Assembly (NCBI GenBank): GCA_036510575.1
Contig: DATCDR010000123.1
Location: forward strand, 1 to 7,319
Length of the DNA: 7,319 nucleotides
Direction of reading: 5' to 3'
From: DATCDR01 sp036510575
Lineage (GTDB): Bacteria; Actinomycetota; Acidimicrobiia; Acidimicrobiales; Bog-793
Of the stretch, positions 1-6,983 are shown piece after piece (positions within the stretch are counted from its first letter, which is position 1; every line of letters starts with the position of its first letter). The translations under genes and the position numbers were made by a program. The notes under the pieces were generated by a model, which worked only from the letters and a program-made list of their open reading frames with translations, did no database searches and was not told where the DNA came from.

Positions 1-40
1 GCTGTGGGCGACCGACTGATCGGGCGACCACATCGACGAA

Positions 41-45
41 GGAGG
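41..45 (+). promoter_or_regulatory. Ribosome binding site fixing the GTG start of clpB
   Basis: GGAGG lies eight bases before the GTG at 54, an ideal Shine-Dalgarno spacing. The clpB frame stays open leftward to the window edge, so an upstream start cannot be excluded by stops alone. The site, together with the canonical ClpB N-terminus (MPLDPNRWTQKTQEAL) starting exactly at this GTG, decides the start. Confidence 0.8.
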
Positions 46-53
46 CGGCGACG

Positions 54-2549
54 GTGCCACTGGACCCAAATCGATGGACACAAAAGACGCAGGAGGCCCT
101 TACCGAAGCCCAGCGTCTTGCAGAGCAGAATCATCATGCTGAGGTGACTCCTGCGCACCTGTTACTTGCCGCGCTCGCGCAAGACGGTGGGGTGACGACC
201 CCGATACTTGAGCGACTCCAGGTCACTCCCGCGACGCTTCGGGGTCACCTCGAGGCGGCGCTTGCGAAGTTGCCGAAGAACTACGGCGGCGCCCGTCCGG
301 AGATCTCGCGCGAGTTGTACTCCGCGTTCACCCGTGCCGAGGACGCTCAGCGTGAGATGGGTGACGAGTACCTGTCGGTGGAGCATCTCCTTCTCGCCCT
401 CACTGCGGAGCTCGGCGTCGATCGTGACCAGCTGCTCGAAGCTCTTCGCGAAGTTCGCGGCAGCCACCGGGTCACGTCGCAGAACCCTGAGGAGGCGTAC
501 CAGTCGCTCGAGAAGTACGGCCGAGACCTGACCGAGCTTGCACGGAGAGGAAAGCTCGATCCGGTAATCGGACGCGATGAGGAGATTCGTCGCGTCATCC
601 AGGTGCTGAGCAGGCGGACAAAGAACAATCCGGTGCTTATCGGGGAGCCCGGCGTCGGCAAGACGGCGATCGTCGAGGGTCTGGCTGCCCGGATCGTCGA
701 AGGGGACATTCCCGAGTCGCTCCGAGACCGGCGGCTCATTTCACTCGACCTCTCTGCGATGGTGGCCGGCGCGAAGTACCGGGGCGAGTTCGAAGAGCGG
801 CTCCGGGCGGTACTAAAGGAGATCACCGACTCCGGTGGCGAAGTCGTCACCTTCATCGATGAGGTTCACACCATCGTTGGCGCAGGGGCCGCCGAGGGCG
901 CGATGGACGCGGGCAACATCATCAAGCCGATGCTTGCGCGAGGCGAGCTTCGCCTGATCGGTGCGACGACACTCGACGAGTACCGGACGCACATCGAAAA
1001 GGATGCCGCGCTCGAGCGACGCTTCCAGCCGGTGTTCGTCGGACCGCCCTCGGTGGAGGACACCATCGCAATACTTCGTGGCCTAAAGGAGCGCTACGAA
1101 GTCCATCACGGGGTTCGCATTCAAGACCAGGCGCTCGTGGCCGCGGCGGTGCTTTCCGATCGCTACGTAGCTGGCAGGTTCTTGCCGGACAAGGCGATCG
1201 ATCTCATCGATGAGGCCGCGAGCAAGCTACGGATCGAGATCGACTCGATGCCGACCGAGATCGACGTCGTCTCGCGGCGGCGCCAACAGCTTGAGATCGA
1301 GCGCGTCGCTCTCGAGAACGAGGAGGACGCGGCGTCAAAAGAGCGACAGGCGCGAATCACCGAGGAGCTCGCCAACCTTGGCGAGCAGGAGCGGGCCATG
1401 ACCGCGCAGTGGCAGGGCGAGAAGGAGGCGATCGCCTCGATCCGATCGCTAAAGGAGCGCCTCGAGGCGAGAAGGGGCGACGCGGACCGCTTCGAACGAG
1501 AGGCGGACCTCGCTGCTTCAGCGCAGATTCGATACGGCGAGCTACCAGAACTCGAACGTCAGATCGAAGAGGCGACAGAGCACCTCGCCTCGTTGCAGTC
1601 CAAGGAGCGAATGCTGAAAGAGGAAGTCGACGCCGAGGACGTCGCTGAAGTGGTCGGTCGCTGGACCGGTGTGCCCGTCTCGCGTCTTATGGAGAGCGAG
1701 GTCCAGAAGCTGATCGCGATGGAAGACGTGCTGCACTCGCGCGTGATCGGCCAGGACGAAGCGGTCACCGTGGTTGCCAACGCCATCCGTCGCAGCCGGG
1801 CAGGTATCTCCGACCCGAATCGTCCGATCGGCTCGTTCCTCTTCCTCGGCCCTACCGGCGTAGGCAAGACCGAGCTCGCCCGCGCGCTCGCTGAGTTCCT
1901 CTTCGACGATGAGCGGGCAATGGTCCGAATCGACATGGGTGAGTTCCAAGAAAAGCACTCCGTCGCACGCCTGATCGGTGCGCCTCCCGGATACGTCGGC
2001 TACGACGAGGGAGGCCAGCTCACTGAGGCGGTGCGACGCAGGGCCTATGCGGTCGTCTTGTTAGACGAGGTGGAAAAGGCGCACCCTGATGTCTTCAACG
2101 TCCTTTTGCAGGTGCTCGATGACGGACGCCTAACCGATGGTCACGGCAGGACCGTGGATTTTACGAACGCCGTCCTCGTCATGACGTCGAATCTTCCCGG
2201 CGACCCGATGGACTTCTTCAAGCCCGAGTTCGTCAATCGGATCGATGAGATCATCCGATTTCGCGCCCTCGGGCCAGAAGATCTCGTCCGGATCGTCGAC
2301 ATCCAGCTCGACGCGCTGGCGAAGCGTCTCGAGAGCCGCCGCATTGATCTCGAGGTCTCCGATCGGGCAAAGGCAGTCCTCGCAGAGCGCGGCTTTGACC
2401 CGATGTTCGGAGCCAGGCCGCTTAGGCGAACCATCCAGCGGGAGATCGGCGATCGGTTGGCCATCGGCCTCCTCGACGGCAGCTTCACCGAGGACACGAC
2501 GGTGCAGGTCGACGTGGACGACGGCACGTTCGTGCTGCGCGCGTCCTAG
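54..2549 (+). CDS. clpB: ATP-dependent chaperone ClpB (Hsp100 disaggregase)
   Basis: ClpB is a cytosolic hexameric AAA+ unfoldase that threads aggregated proteins through its pore, working with DnaK, DnaJ and GrpE. All parts of the family are visible in 831 residues. The Clp N-domain covers about 1-145. The first AAA+ domain has Walker A GEPGVGKT (197-204), pore loop KYRG (241-244), Walker B ending D269-E270 and arginine fingers R322-R323. The coiled-coil middle domain covers about 400-525 and separates ClpB from ClpA, ClpC and ClpX. The second AAA+ domain has Walker A GPTGVGKT (599-606), pore loop GYVGY (646-650), Walker B D671-E672, sensor 1 N713, arginine finger R729 and sensor 2 GARP (786-789). 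All catalytic residues are present, so it should be active. It is about 26 residues shorter than E. coli ClpB, mainly because the stretch between sensor 1 and the arginine finger is short. Actinobacterial clpB is usually heat-induced through HspR; any such operator would lie left of the window. Confidence 0.98.
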   Translation: MPLDPNRWTQKTQEALTEAQRLAEQNHHAEVTPAHLLLAALAQDGGVTTPILERLQVTPATLRGHLEAALAKLPKNYGGARPEISRELYSAFTRAEDAQREMGDEYLSVEHLLLALTAELGVDRDQLLEALREVRGSHRVTSQNPEEAYQSLEKYGRDLTELARRGKLDPVIGRDEEIRRVIQVLSRRTKNNPVLIGEPGVGKTAIVEGLAARIVEGDIPESLRDRRLISLDLSAMVAGAKYRGEFEERLRAVLKEITDSGGEVVTFIDEVHTIVGAGAAEGAMDAGNIIKPMLARGELRLIGATTLDEYRTHIEKDAALERRFQPVFVGPPSVEDTIAILRGLKERYEVHHGVRIQDQALVAAAVLSDRYVAGRFLPDKAIDLIDEAASKLRIEIDSMPTEIDVVSRRRQQLEIERVALENEEDAASKERQARITEELANLGEQERAMTAQWQGEKEAIASIRSLKERLEARRGDADRFEREADLAASAQIRYGELPELERQIEEATEHLASLQSKERMLKEEVDAEDVAEVVGRWTGVPVSRLMESEVQKLIAMEDVLHSRVIGQDEAVTVVANAIRRSRAGISDPNRPIGSFLFLGPTGVGKTELARALAEFLFDDERAMVRIDMGEFQEKHSVARLIGAPPGYVGYDEGGQLTEAVRRRAYAVVLLDEVEKAHPDVFNVLLQVLDDGRLTDGHGRTVDFTNAVLVMTSNLPGDPMDFFKPEFVNRIDEIIRFRALGPEDLVRIVDIQLDALAKRLESRRIDLEVSDRAKAVLAERGFDPMFGARPLRRTIQREIGDRLAIGLLDGSFTEDTTVQVDVDDGTFVLRAS

Positions 2550-2589
2550 TCGGAGCGCCTAGGCACTAGCTCGGCGGACACGACCTATG

Positions 2590-2595
2590 TAGCGT
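2590..2595 (+). promoter_or_regulatory. Putative -10 box (TAGCGT) for a leaderless methyltransferase mRNA
   Basis: TAGCGT matches the actinobacterial -10 consensus TAnnnT and ends seven bases before the ATG at 2603, the spacing expected when transcription starts at or next to the start codon. I see no convincing -35 box and no Shine-Dalgarno sequence. The same hexamer, followed by GTG, stands six bases before the amidase ATG on the other strand. The functional call is inference. Confidence 0.4.
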
Positions 2596-2602
2596 GTCGA
2601 AC

Positions 2603-3325
2603 ATGAGCGATCCAGCAGACACCAACGCCTTGATCTGGAAATCAGAGGAGGTGGTCAAGGAGTGGGTGGCACAAGCGAGCGACCGAGACCGCCAACGGAT
2701 GTCCCACTGGCAGATACTGAGCGAGCTACTTCCCTACGACGACTCCGACTCGTTCACGTTCTTAGATCTCGGCGCCGGCACGGGCGCCGCCACGCGGACC
2801 ATTCTCGAGCTCTACCCGCAGAGCGAGTCGATTCTCGCTGAGTACTCACCCCAGATGATCGCCGAGGGTGAGCGGGCACTCGAGTCCTACAAGGGTCGAT
2901 TTCGCTACGTGGAGTTCGACATGCTCGTCGGCGAGTGGCCAGCGGCCATCCCCTCCGGACTCGACGCCGTGGTCACCTCGCTATGCATCCACCACATGCC
3001 AGACGACCGCAAGCAGGGGCTCTTCCGCGAGATATTCGAGCGGCTCGCGCCGGGCGGCTGGTATCTGAACTACGACCCGGTCACCTCCGAAGACGCAATC
3101 GTGGAAGCGGTGTGGCAGCACACGAACGACCGCGGTCACCCGAACGCGGCAGAACACCGCGAGCACCGATCGCCGCTCGAGCAGGCCAGATGGCAGAACC
3201 ACGTCCGCTACATGATTCCGCTCGATCGCCAGCTCGACTATTTCCGCGCGGCTGGCTTCGAGGGAGTTGATGTGTACTGGAAGCACCTCGAGAACGTGGT
3301 CTACGGCGGTCGACGCCCTCGCTAA
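2603..3325 (+). CDS. Class I SAM-dependent methyltransferase, substrate unknown
   Basis: This 240-residue protein has the Rossmann-type methyltransferase fold and should move a methyl group from S-adenosylmethionine to an unidentified acceptor. Counting from the ATG at 2603, motif I is LDLGAGTG (54-61), the acidic SAM-ribose residue is probably E80, motif IV is around DAVVTSLCIHHM (from 121), and the post-motif LAPGG begins at 148. The C-terminal stretch YWKHLENVVYGGRRP resembles the end of small CmoA/trans-aconitate-methyltransferase-like proteins, but that gives no substrate. There is no signal peptide or membrane segment. A GTG at 2594 gives three more residues, but it overlaps the TAGCGT box, so I prefer the ATG. 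No ribosome binding site is visible, consistent with leaderless translation. The gene follows clpB by 53 bases and probably has its own promoter. It ends 24 bases from the stop of the convergent small membrane protein gene. Confidence 0.9.
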   Translation: MSDPADTNALIWKSEEVVKEWVAQASDRDRQRMSHWQILSELLPYDDSDSFTFLDLGAGTGAATRTILELYPQSESILAEYSPQMIAEGERALESYKGRFRYVEFDMLVGEWPAAIPSGLDAVVTSLCIHHMPDDRKQGLFREIFERLAPGGWYLNYDPVTSEDAIVEAVWQHTNDRGHPNAAEHREHRSPLEQARWQNHVRYMIPLDRQLDYFRAAGFEGVDVYWKHLENVVYGGRRPR

Positions 3326-3349
3326 TACGGGACTCAGTCTGCGACGTAG

Positions 3350-3661
3350 TTAGGGAGCGACGAGCTGGCCATAGGTCGAACAGAGACCTGCGGCTTCGAT
3401 CGCGAGAAGCGTCGCGACGAGCACGACAACCACGATCTTCCAATACCGATGTGCCGCGCCGAGCGCGATCGCTGGCATGTACCAGGAGGGAAGGAGCCCC
3501 AAGCTGCTTGCTGACGAGCTGTCAAGGGGGATCGCGCCAGCATCGAGTGGGGCATCAGGGTCGGCGGCGAGTGCGAGCGCGGTGAGCTCTTCGTCGCTCC
3601 AGGGCTCCTGCTCATCATCGATCCCAGGCCTCGACGCGATGTCGTCCTCACTCATGTTCAT
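3350..3661 (-). CDS. Small single-span membrane protein with an LPSWYMPA motif, function unknown
   Basis: This is a 103-residue protein of unknown role. Residues 1-45 are strongly acidic and probably disordered (DDEQEPWSDEEL). A conserved-looking LLPSWYMPA motif follows at 57-64, then a basic step (H71, R72, K75), one hydrophobic membrane segment (about 74-93), and a short tail with the only cysteine, C94, in GLCSTYGQLVAP. The positive-inside rule suggests the acidic part is cytoplasmic and C94 is at the outer face. I recall actinobacterial hypothetical proteins with the same LP-x-WYMPA, membrane span and GLC-TYG plan; that is memory, not a search. The ATG at 3661 has GGAG 11 bases upstream; a second ATG at 3655 is less well placed. 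It lies 87 bases downstream of dipZ on the same strand and could share its transcript. The opposite frames over this stretch look like low-complexity shadows. Confidence 0.75.
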   Translation of the reverse strand: MNMSEDDIASRPGIDDEQEPWSDEELTALALAADPDAPLDAGAIPLDSSSASSLGLLPSWYMPAIALGAAHRYWKIVVVVLVATLLAIEAAGLCSTYGQLVAP

Positions 3662-3717
3662 GACAACCGATGCTCCGTCGTCTTCGTATCTCCAGCAGGT
3701 CCTTAGCGCCAGTCTCC

Positions 3718-3738
3718 CACCGAGCTCTGCGCTCGGTG
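3718..3738 (-). terminator. Hairpin between dipZ and the small membrane protein gene
   Basis: A perfect 8-bp inverted repeat (CACCGAGC / GCTCGGTG) encloses a five-base loop at 3726-3730 and begins ten bases after the dipZ stop. No T-run follows on the minus strand, so it is not a classical intrinsic terminator. It could be a weak U-less terminator, a 3'-end stabiliser of dipZ mRNA, or a processing site that separates expression of the two genes. The structure is plain in the sequence; the role is inferred. Confidence 0.45.
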
Positions 3739-3748
3739 CGTCGCGCCG

Positions 3749-5440
3749 CTAACCGAAGGTCAGGTCGTAGGCCTCGATCCCTGAGGTGAAAGTGACCTTC
3801 AAGTCGCCGGTGAAGGTGTTGGAACTGTGCGCGAGTGTGTACAGCTTCGGAACCCCGCCGACGGCGAAGGAGCGGGTGAGCTTCCCGTTGATCGAGACGG
3901 ACACCTCGCCGCTTCCCGCCATGACCAGGTAGACATCCTTCGCTGTGACGTCGTAATCCAACACGGCCCCAGGCCCGGCGGTCATCTCCTCGGCATTCAC
4001 GGTCCACGTGCCGCCGATCTCGAAGTATCCCGGAGGGGCCGAGCCGGGGAGCGTGTACGCGGTCGCCTTCCCCTTCGTGAGGGAGTCGTAGAGGTTGTCG
4101 ATACGGTCGTAGCCGAGATAGGTCTCCGCCGTCATCGCCTCGGTCGGCGTGAGGTTTGCCACCTCGGTCGGCGCTGGGAGCTTCACTCCTGGCCGATTCT
4201 CGACGAGGAGTTTGCGAATGAGCAACTCGGTCCCGACATAGTCCCCTTCGCCGAGTGCCGAGTAGCGAAGCTCGCCGGTACCGTCGACCAGGTAGTCCGC
4301 CGGCCAACCCGAGTTGCCATAGGCCAACCAGGTCGCGTAGTTGTTGTCGATCGCAATCGGGTACCGGACGCCGAGTGAGGAGGCGGCAGCCTTGACGTTC
4401 GAGGTCACGTGTTCGAAGGCGAACTCGGGCGTGTGGACGCCGACCACGACGAGCCCGTCGGCGCGGTAGCGCGCGTACCAGGCCTCGACGTGGGGGAGTG
4501 CGCGTTGGCAGTTGATGCATGAGTACGTCCAGAAGTCGACGAGCACCACCTTGTGCCGCAGCGACGCCAGCGTGACTGGCCGATCGCCAGGGGTGTTCAG
4601 CCACCCGACGATGCCGGTGAATGCCGCCGCTTCGCCGCAGTCGCCGAGAACCCCTGAGTTCGCGATGCATACGCTGCCGTGACTCGCTGCCTTCTTTGCT
4701 TTGGTCGCAGTGATCGAGGCGAGCTGCTTGGTCGCAAAGGAGCTCCCCTCGACGTCGTGTTGGAGCGTGCTCGTGTAGCCCGGTACCACGCGCTGGAGGC
4801 CGCTCGCCTCGTTCGTTACGAGCACGACTGCGGTCGCGATCAACACGCCGCCGCCGATCACCCTGATGAGCTGGGCTCGTCGCCGAAGCGCTTGTACCCG
4901 TGCCACGAGCGCCCCGCCGGCGAGTGCGATCACGAGCAAGGGAACGGATGCACCGAGCGAGAAGCAAAGCGTCAACAAGACGCTTTCGAAACCGACGTGA
5001 TGGGTCGCCGCGACCACCGATATCGCGGTAAGCACCGGGCCCGCGCACGGCACGAACACGGCGCCGAGACCGAGCCCGATTACGAATCCGGATCGTTTGC
5101 CATTTAGTCTCGGCACTCCGACGCGCGCGAACGGGCGGGCCACGAGCTCGCCAAGAGACGGGATGCACAGTCCGATTCCTACGAGCGCCAACAGAGCGAT
5201 ACCGACATAGCGGAGCAGGTCGAGTGGCAGGTGCAAAAGGCTCAGAATCTCCGCTCCGCCCAGGGTTAGGAGCGTGAAGCTGATCGCGAGGCCCGCTACA
5301 ACTGCGAGCGGGCGCCGCCGGCGCGCCGACTCACCCTCCGTCGCCCCGGCGACAAACAACACCGGCAGGACAGGCAGCACGCACGGCGACACGCCTGCGA
5401 TCACACCCGCCACGATGGCGATGCCGAGCAGCCCGATCAT
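3749..5440 (-). CDS. dipZ: DipZ-type CcdA-thioredoxin fusion, transmembrane thiol-disulfide reductase
   Basis: This 563-residue membrane protein moves reducing equivalents from cytoplasmic thioredoxin to an attached extracytoplasmic thioredoxin domain. Residues 1-210 form a CcdA/DsbD-like six-span domain. Its redox cysteines are expected at C20 in SPCVLP and C132 in VPCAGPVL. A linker (about 212-275) carries two more cysteines, C258 and C268, possibly a disulfide. The thioredoxin/TlpA-like domain (about 276-415) has active site WTYSCINCQ, with C308 and C311, and a Trp-Pro at 379-380 in the position of the cis-proline loop. Residues from about 465 to the end are beta-rich and match the C-terminal carbohydrate-binding-like domain of mycobacterial DipZ. 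The architecture is that of Mycobacterium tuberculosis DipZ, though shorter than that protein. The ATG at 5440 has GGAGGA ten bases upstream. In actinobacteria such proteins are linked to extracytoplasmic protein folding and cytochrome c maturation, but no cytochrome genes lie nearby. Confidence 0.95.
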   Translation of the reverse strand: MIGLLGIAIVAGVIAGVSPCVLPVLPVLFVAGATEGESARRRRPLAVVAGLAISFTLLTLGGAEILSLLHLPLDLLRYVGIALLALVGIGLCIPSLGELVARPFARVGVPRLNGKRSGFVIGLGLGAVFVPCAGPVLTAISVVAATHHVGFESVLLTLCFSLGASVPLLVIALAGGALVARVQALRRRAQLIRVIGGGVLIATAVVLVTNEASGLQRVVPGYTSTLQHDVEGSSFATKQLASITATKAKKAASHGSVCIANSGVLGDCGEAAAFTGIVGWLNTPGDRPVTLASLRHKVVLVDFWTYSCINCQRALPHVEAWYARYRADGLVVVGVHTPEFAFEHVTSNVKAAASSLGVRYPIAIDNNYATWLAYGNSGWPADYLVDGTGELRYSALGEGDYVGTELLIRKLLVENRPGVKLPAPTEVANLTPTEAMTAETYLGYDRIDNLYDSLTKGKATAYTLPGSAPPGYFEIGGTWTVNAEEMTAGPGAVLDYDVTAKDVYLVMAGSGEVSVSINGKLTRSFAVGGVPKLYTLAHSSNTFTGDLKVTFTSGIEAYDLTFG

Positions 5441-5450
5441 CGCCTACCAA

Positions 5451-5456
5451 TCCTCC
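5451..5456 (-). promoter_or_regulatory. Ribosome binding site of dipZ
   Basis: GGAGGA on the minus strand stands ten bases before the ATG at 5440. It is the strongest Shine-Dalgarno match on the minus strand, in contrast to the amidase, which shows none. It supports the ATG that gives the expected CcdA N-terminus, with its hydrophobic run leading into SPCVLP. Confidence 0.65.
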
Positions 5457-5603
5457 GATTGCGCTACTCGACGTCGCGCCGTGCCTACCGCCGCTAGCAC
5501 AGCGCGCGCCTCGGCGGCCCCAAGTTCACCACCCGAGCGCCCGAGAGTGTGCGCGGACCGTTTTACGTCGAGGACGCCGGGGCGACGGCGAGACGCAGCC
5601 GAG

Positions 5604-5639
5604 AGCTCGAGGTCAGCTCGAGGTCAGCGCGAGCTCGCG
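5604..5639. repeat. 11-bp tandem repeat joined to a 12-bp palindrome in the dipZ-amidase spacer
   Basis: AGCTCGAGGTC occurs twice head to tail (5604-5614 and 5615-5625) and starts a third time (AGC, 5626-5628). That start runs into the perfect palindrome CGCGAGCTCGCG (5628-5639). GAGCT at 5603-5607 can also pair with AGCTC at 5615-5619. The element is 45 bases past the amidase stop and about 165 bases before dipZ. It may be an amidase 3'-end structure, a regulator site for dipZ, or chance in GC-rich DNA. The rest of the 243-base spacer (5441-5683) holds no gene I can support; a CCGCCG/CGGCGG pair (5488-5493, 5512-5517) is too loosely spaced to name. Confidence 0.5.
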
Positions 5640-5683
5640 AGTGCTGTCCGACGGGGCCGCGAGCGTCCTAACGACCGTCGTCG

Positions 5684-6820
5684 TCACGTTCGGAACGGCG
5701 AGCCGCCAGCCGAGCGCTCGACTTGTGACGCGGTGGCGAGCAGGAGCGCCTCGCCAAGATTTGGGCCAACGAGTTGCAGGCTCGGTGGAAACTGCGAGGA
5801 GCCCGAGACCGGTAGCGAGAGGGCAGGGAGCCCCGTGAGATTGATGGGATTCGTCAGTCGGTTGTAGATGGTCTTCGCGCCATCTTCGATCAGTGGCGGG
5901 TGCGTGCTCGCTGTTGGCAGAGCGAGGAGCTCGACGCGTTCGAGCCACGCCTGAAGGAGCGACGTGAACGTCGCCTGGAAAGCCTTCGCTGCTCCGAGCT
6001 GTGTCGGCGTGACCCTCGATCCAGCAAGCAGGCGGTCACGGACCGCGTCGCCGAGTAGCGGACCTCGCGTCGGGTCCTCGAGAAGATGGCGATTCGCCTC
6101 CCAAGCCTCGAACGTCAACAGATCGCTGCAGCGAAGCCATGCCTCTTCCCATTCGGGGACGCTGATCTCGACGATCTCGAACTCGGATGCCGCGAGTGCG
6201 TCGTCGACAGCAGCGTCGATGTCGGGATCAACTGATTCGCTCGGGAGGCGGAGGCGGCCAACGGACTTTGCAGGGCTCGCGGCTACCTCGAAACCAGGTT
6301 CGAGTAGTCGCATCATCGTCGTGAGGCCGGCGACATCGACCGCCATCGGGCCAGCGGTGTCGAGACTCTTCGCGAGCGGCCAGACTCCCTCGAGCGGGAT
6401 CCTTCCGAAGGTTGTCTTCAATCCGCAGACTCCACAGAATGCGGCAGGAATTCTGATCGAGCCACCGGTGTCGGAGCCGATCGCGACGTCGGCGAGGTCG
6501 GTCGCCACCGCAACCGCGGAGCCGGACGACGAGCCGCCGGGAATTCGACGGGGGTCGATCGGATTCACCGGTGTCCCGCTCCACTGGTTCAGCCCACTCG
6601 TCCCAAAGGCCAGCTCGTGCAGGTTCGCCTTGCCGACGATTCGTGCACCGGCCGCCCGTGATCCTTTGAGGAGGGCGGCGTCAGCCGTTGCGGGAGCCGC
6701 GAAATTTGCGACTGCCTTGGATGCTGCGGTGGTGATGACGCCTGCGACGTCGATGAGATCCTTCACGGCGACCCTCGGCCCGGTGCCATCACTTGCGAGC
6801 TCGGTGATAAATGTCGACAT
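5684..6820 (-). CDS. Amidase-signature family hydrolase
   Basis: This 378-residue enzyme belongs to the amidase signature family, which hydrolyses carboxamides or esters with a Ser-cisSer-Lys triad. Counting from the ATG at 6820, the triad fits K20 in VAVKDLID, cis-Ser S97 in PGGSSSGS and nucleophile S121 in GSDTGGSIRIP, with the family's 24-residue gap between the serines. AFCGVCGLKTTFGR follows the nucleophile, as in many members. The C-terminal NPINLTGLPALSLP stretch helps close the active site in this family. The protein is shorter than the usual 450-500 residues: the part before the catalytic lysine is reduced to 19 residues and the middle is compact. It is probably cytosolic. It is unlikely to be GatA: it is short, it lacks the usual longer N-terminus and there is no gatB or gatC beside it. 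The substrate cannot be read. A GTG at 6826 is an alternative start, but the -10-like box just upstream favours the ATG. Confidence 0.92.
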   Translation of the reverse strand: MSTFITELASDGTGPRVAVKDLIDVAGVITTAASKAVANFAAPATADAALLKGSRAAGARIVGKANLHELAFGTSGLNQWSGTPVNPIDPRRIPGGSSSGSAVAVATDLADVAIGSDTGGSIRIPAAFCGVCGLKTTFGRIPLEGVWPLAKSLDTAGPMAVDVAGLTTMMRLLEPGFEVAASPAKSVGRLRLPSESVDPDIDAAVDDALAASEFEIVEISVPEWEEAWLRCSDLLTFEAWEANRHLLEDPTRGPLLGDAVRDRLLAGSRVTPTQLGAAKAFQATFTSLLQAWLERVELLALPTASTHPPLIEDGAKTIYNRLTNPINLTGLPALSLPVSGSSQFPPSLQLVGPNLGEALLLATASQVERSAGGSPFRT

Positions 6821-6826
6821 GCCCAC

Positions 6827-6832
6827 ACGCTA
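6827..6832 (-). promoter_or_regulatory. Putative -10 box (TAGCGT) for a leaderless amidase mRNA
   Basis: On the minus strand TAGCGT matches TAnnnT and is followed by six bases (GTGGGC) and then the amidase ATG, exactly the spacing of a leaderless actinobacterial transcript. No Shine-Dalgarno sequence or -35 box is evident. The hexamer is identical to the one before the methyltransferase. Confidence 0.45.
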
Positions 6833-6897
6833 TGTCCCAGGTGTCTACCGGAGGTGCGGTGTCAGACGATCGTGATCTGCAGGGTCGTCATTGAGCC

Positions 6898-6979
6898 CAG
6901 GCCTGCCGAGCGGTAATAGTTGCCGCGGGGCGGTTCGTGATCCGTGTCATATCGCCAGGTCGCCGCAGTGGCAGGCCTG
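6898..6979. repeat. Two inverted copies of a CAGGCCTG palindrome flanking the start region of the 6984 gene
   Basis: CAGGCCTGCC at 6898-6907 and GGCAGGCCTG at 6970-6979 form a perfect 10-bp inverted repeat with 62 bases between the arms. Each arm contains the 8-bp palindrome CAGGCCTG. The palindromes are 74 bases apart, close to seven helical turns, and the right one ends four bases before the ATG at 6984. They could be paired operator half-sites for looping, or the base of a leader structure. The rest of the 163-base divergent spacer (6821-6983) shows no convincing -35/-10 pair for the plus strand and no RNA gene. Confidence 0.5.
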
Positions 6980-6983
6980 AGCA

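Noticed and set aside
1..53. Possible tail of an upstream gene (a frame reading LWATD with a stop at 17-19)
   Set aside because: Five codons are too few to support a gene. An hspR or dnaJ gene is often found here in actinobacteria, but nothing visible confirms it.
2546..2569. CTAGT/ACTAG inverted repeat around GCCTAGGC after the clpB stop
   Set aside because: The outer stem is only five pairs with a 14-base loop and the inner part is a loopless palindrome. With no T-run, I do not call it a terminator.
3477..3752. A 91-codon plus-strand reading frame with serine-rich low complexity
   Set aside because: It is antisense to the small membrane protein gene, which has a membrane span, a conserved-looking motif and a ribosome binding site.
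3648..5168. A 506-codon minus-strand reading frame inside dipZ
   Set aside because: It is arginine-rich shadow sequence in another frame of dipZ, which is unmistakably coding over the same bases.
5964..6875. A 303-codon plus-strand reading frame opposite the amidase
   Set aside because: Its serine- and alanine-rich composition is typical of an antisense shadow, and the amidase on the other strand has all family motifs.
6926..6946. T-arm-like GCGGTTCGTGATCCGT suggesting a tRNA
   Set aside because: The five-pair stem does not close and there is no matching acceptor, anticodon or D arm around it.
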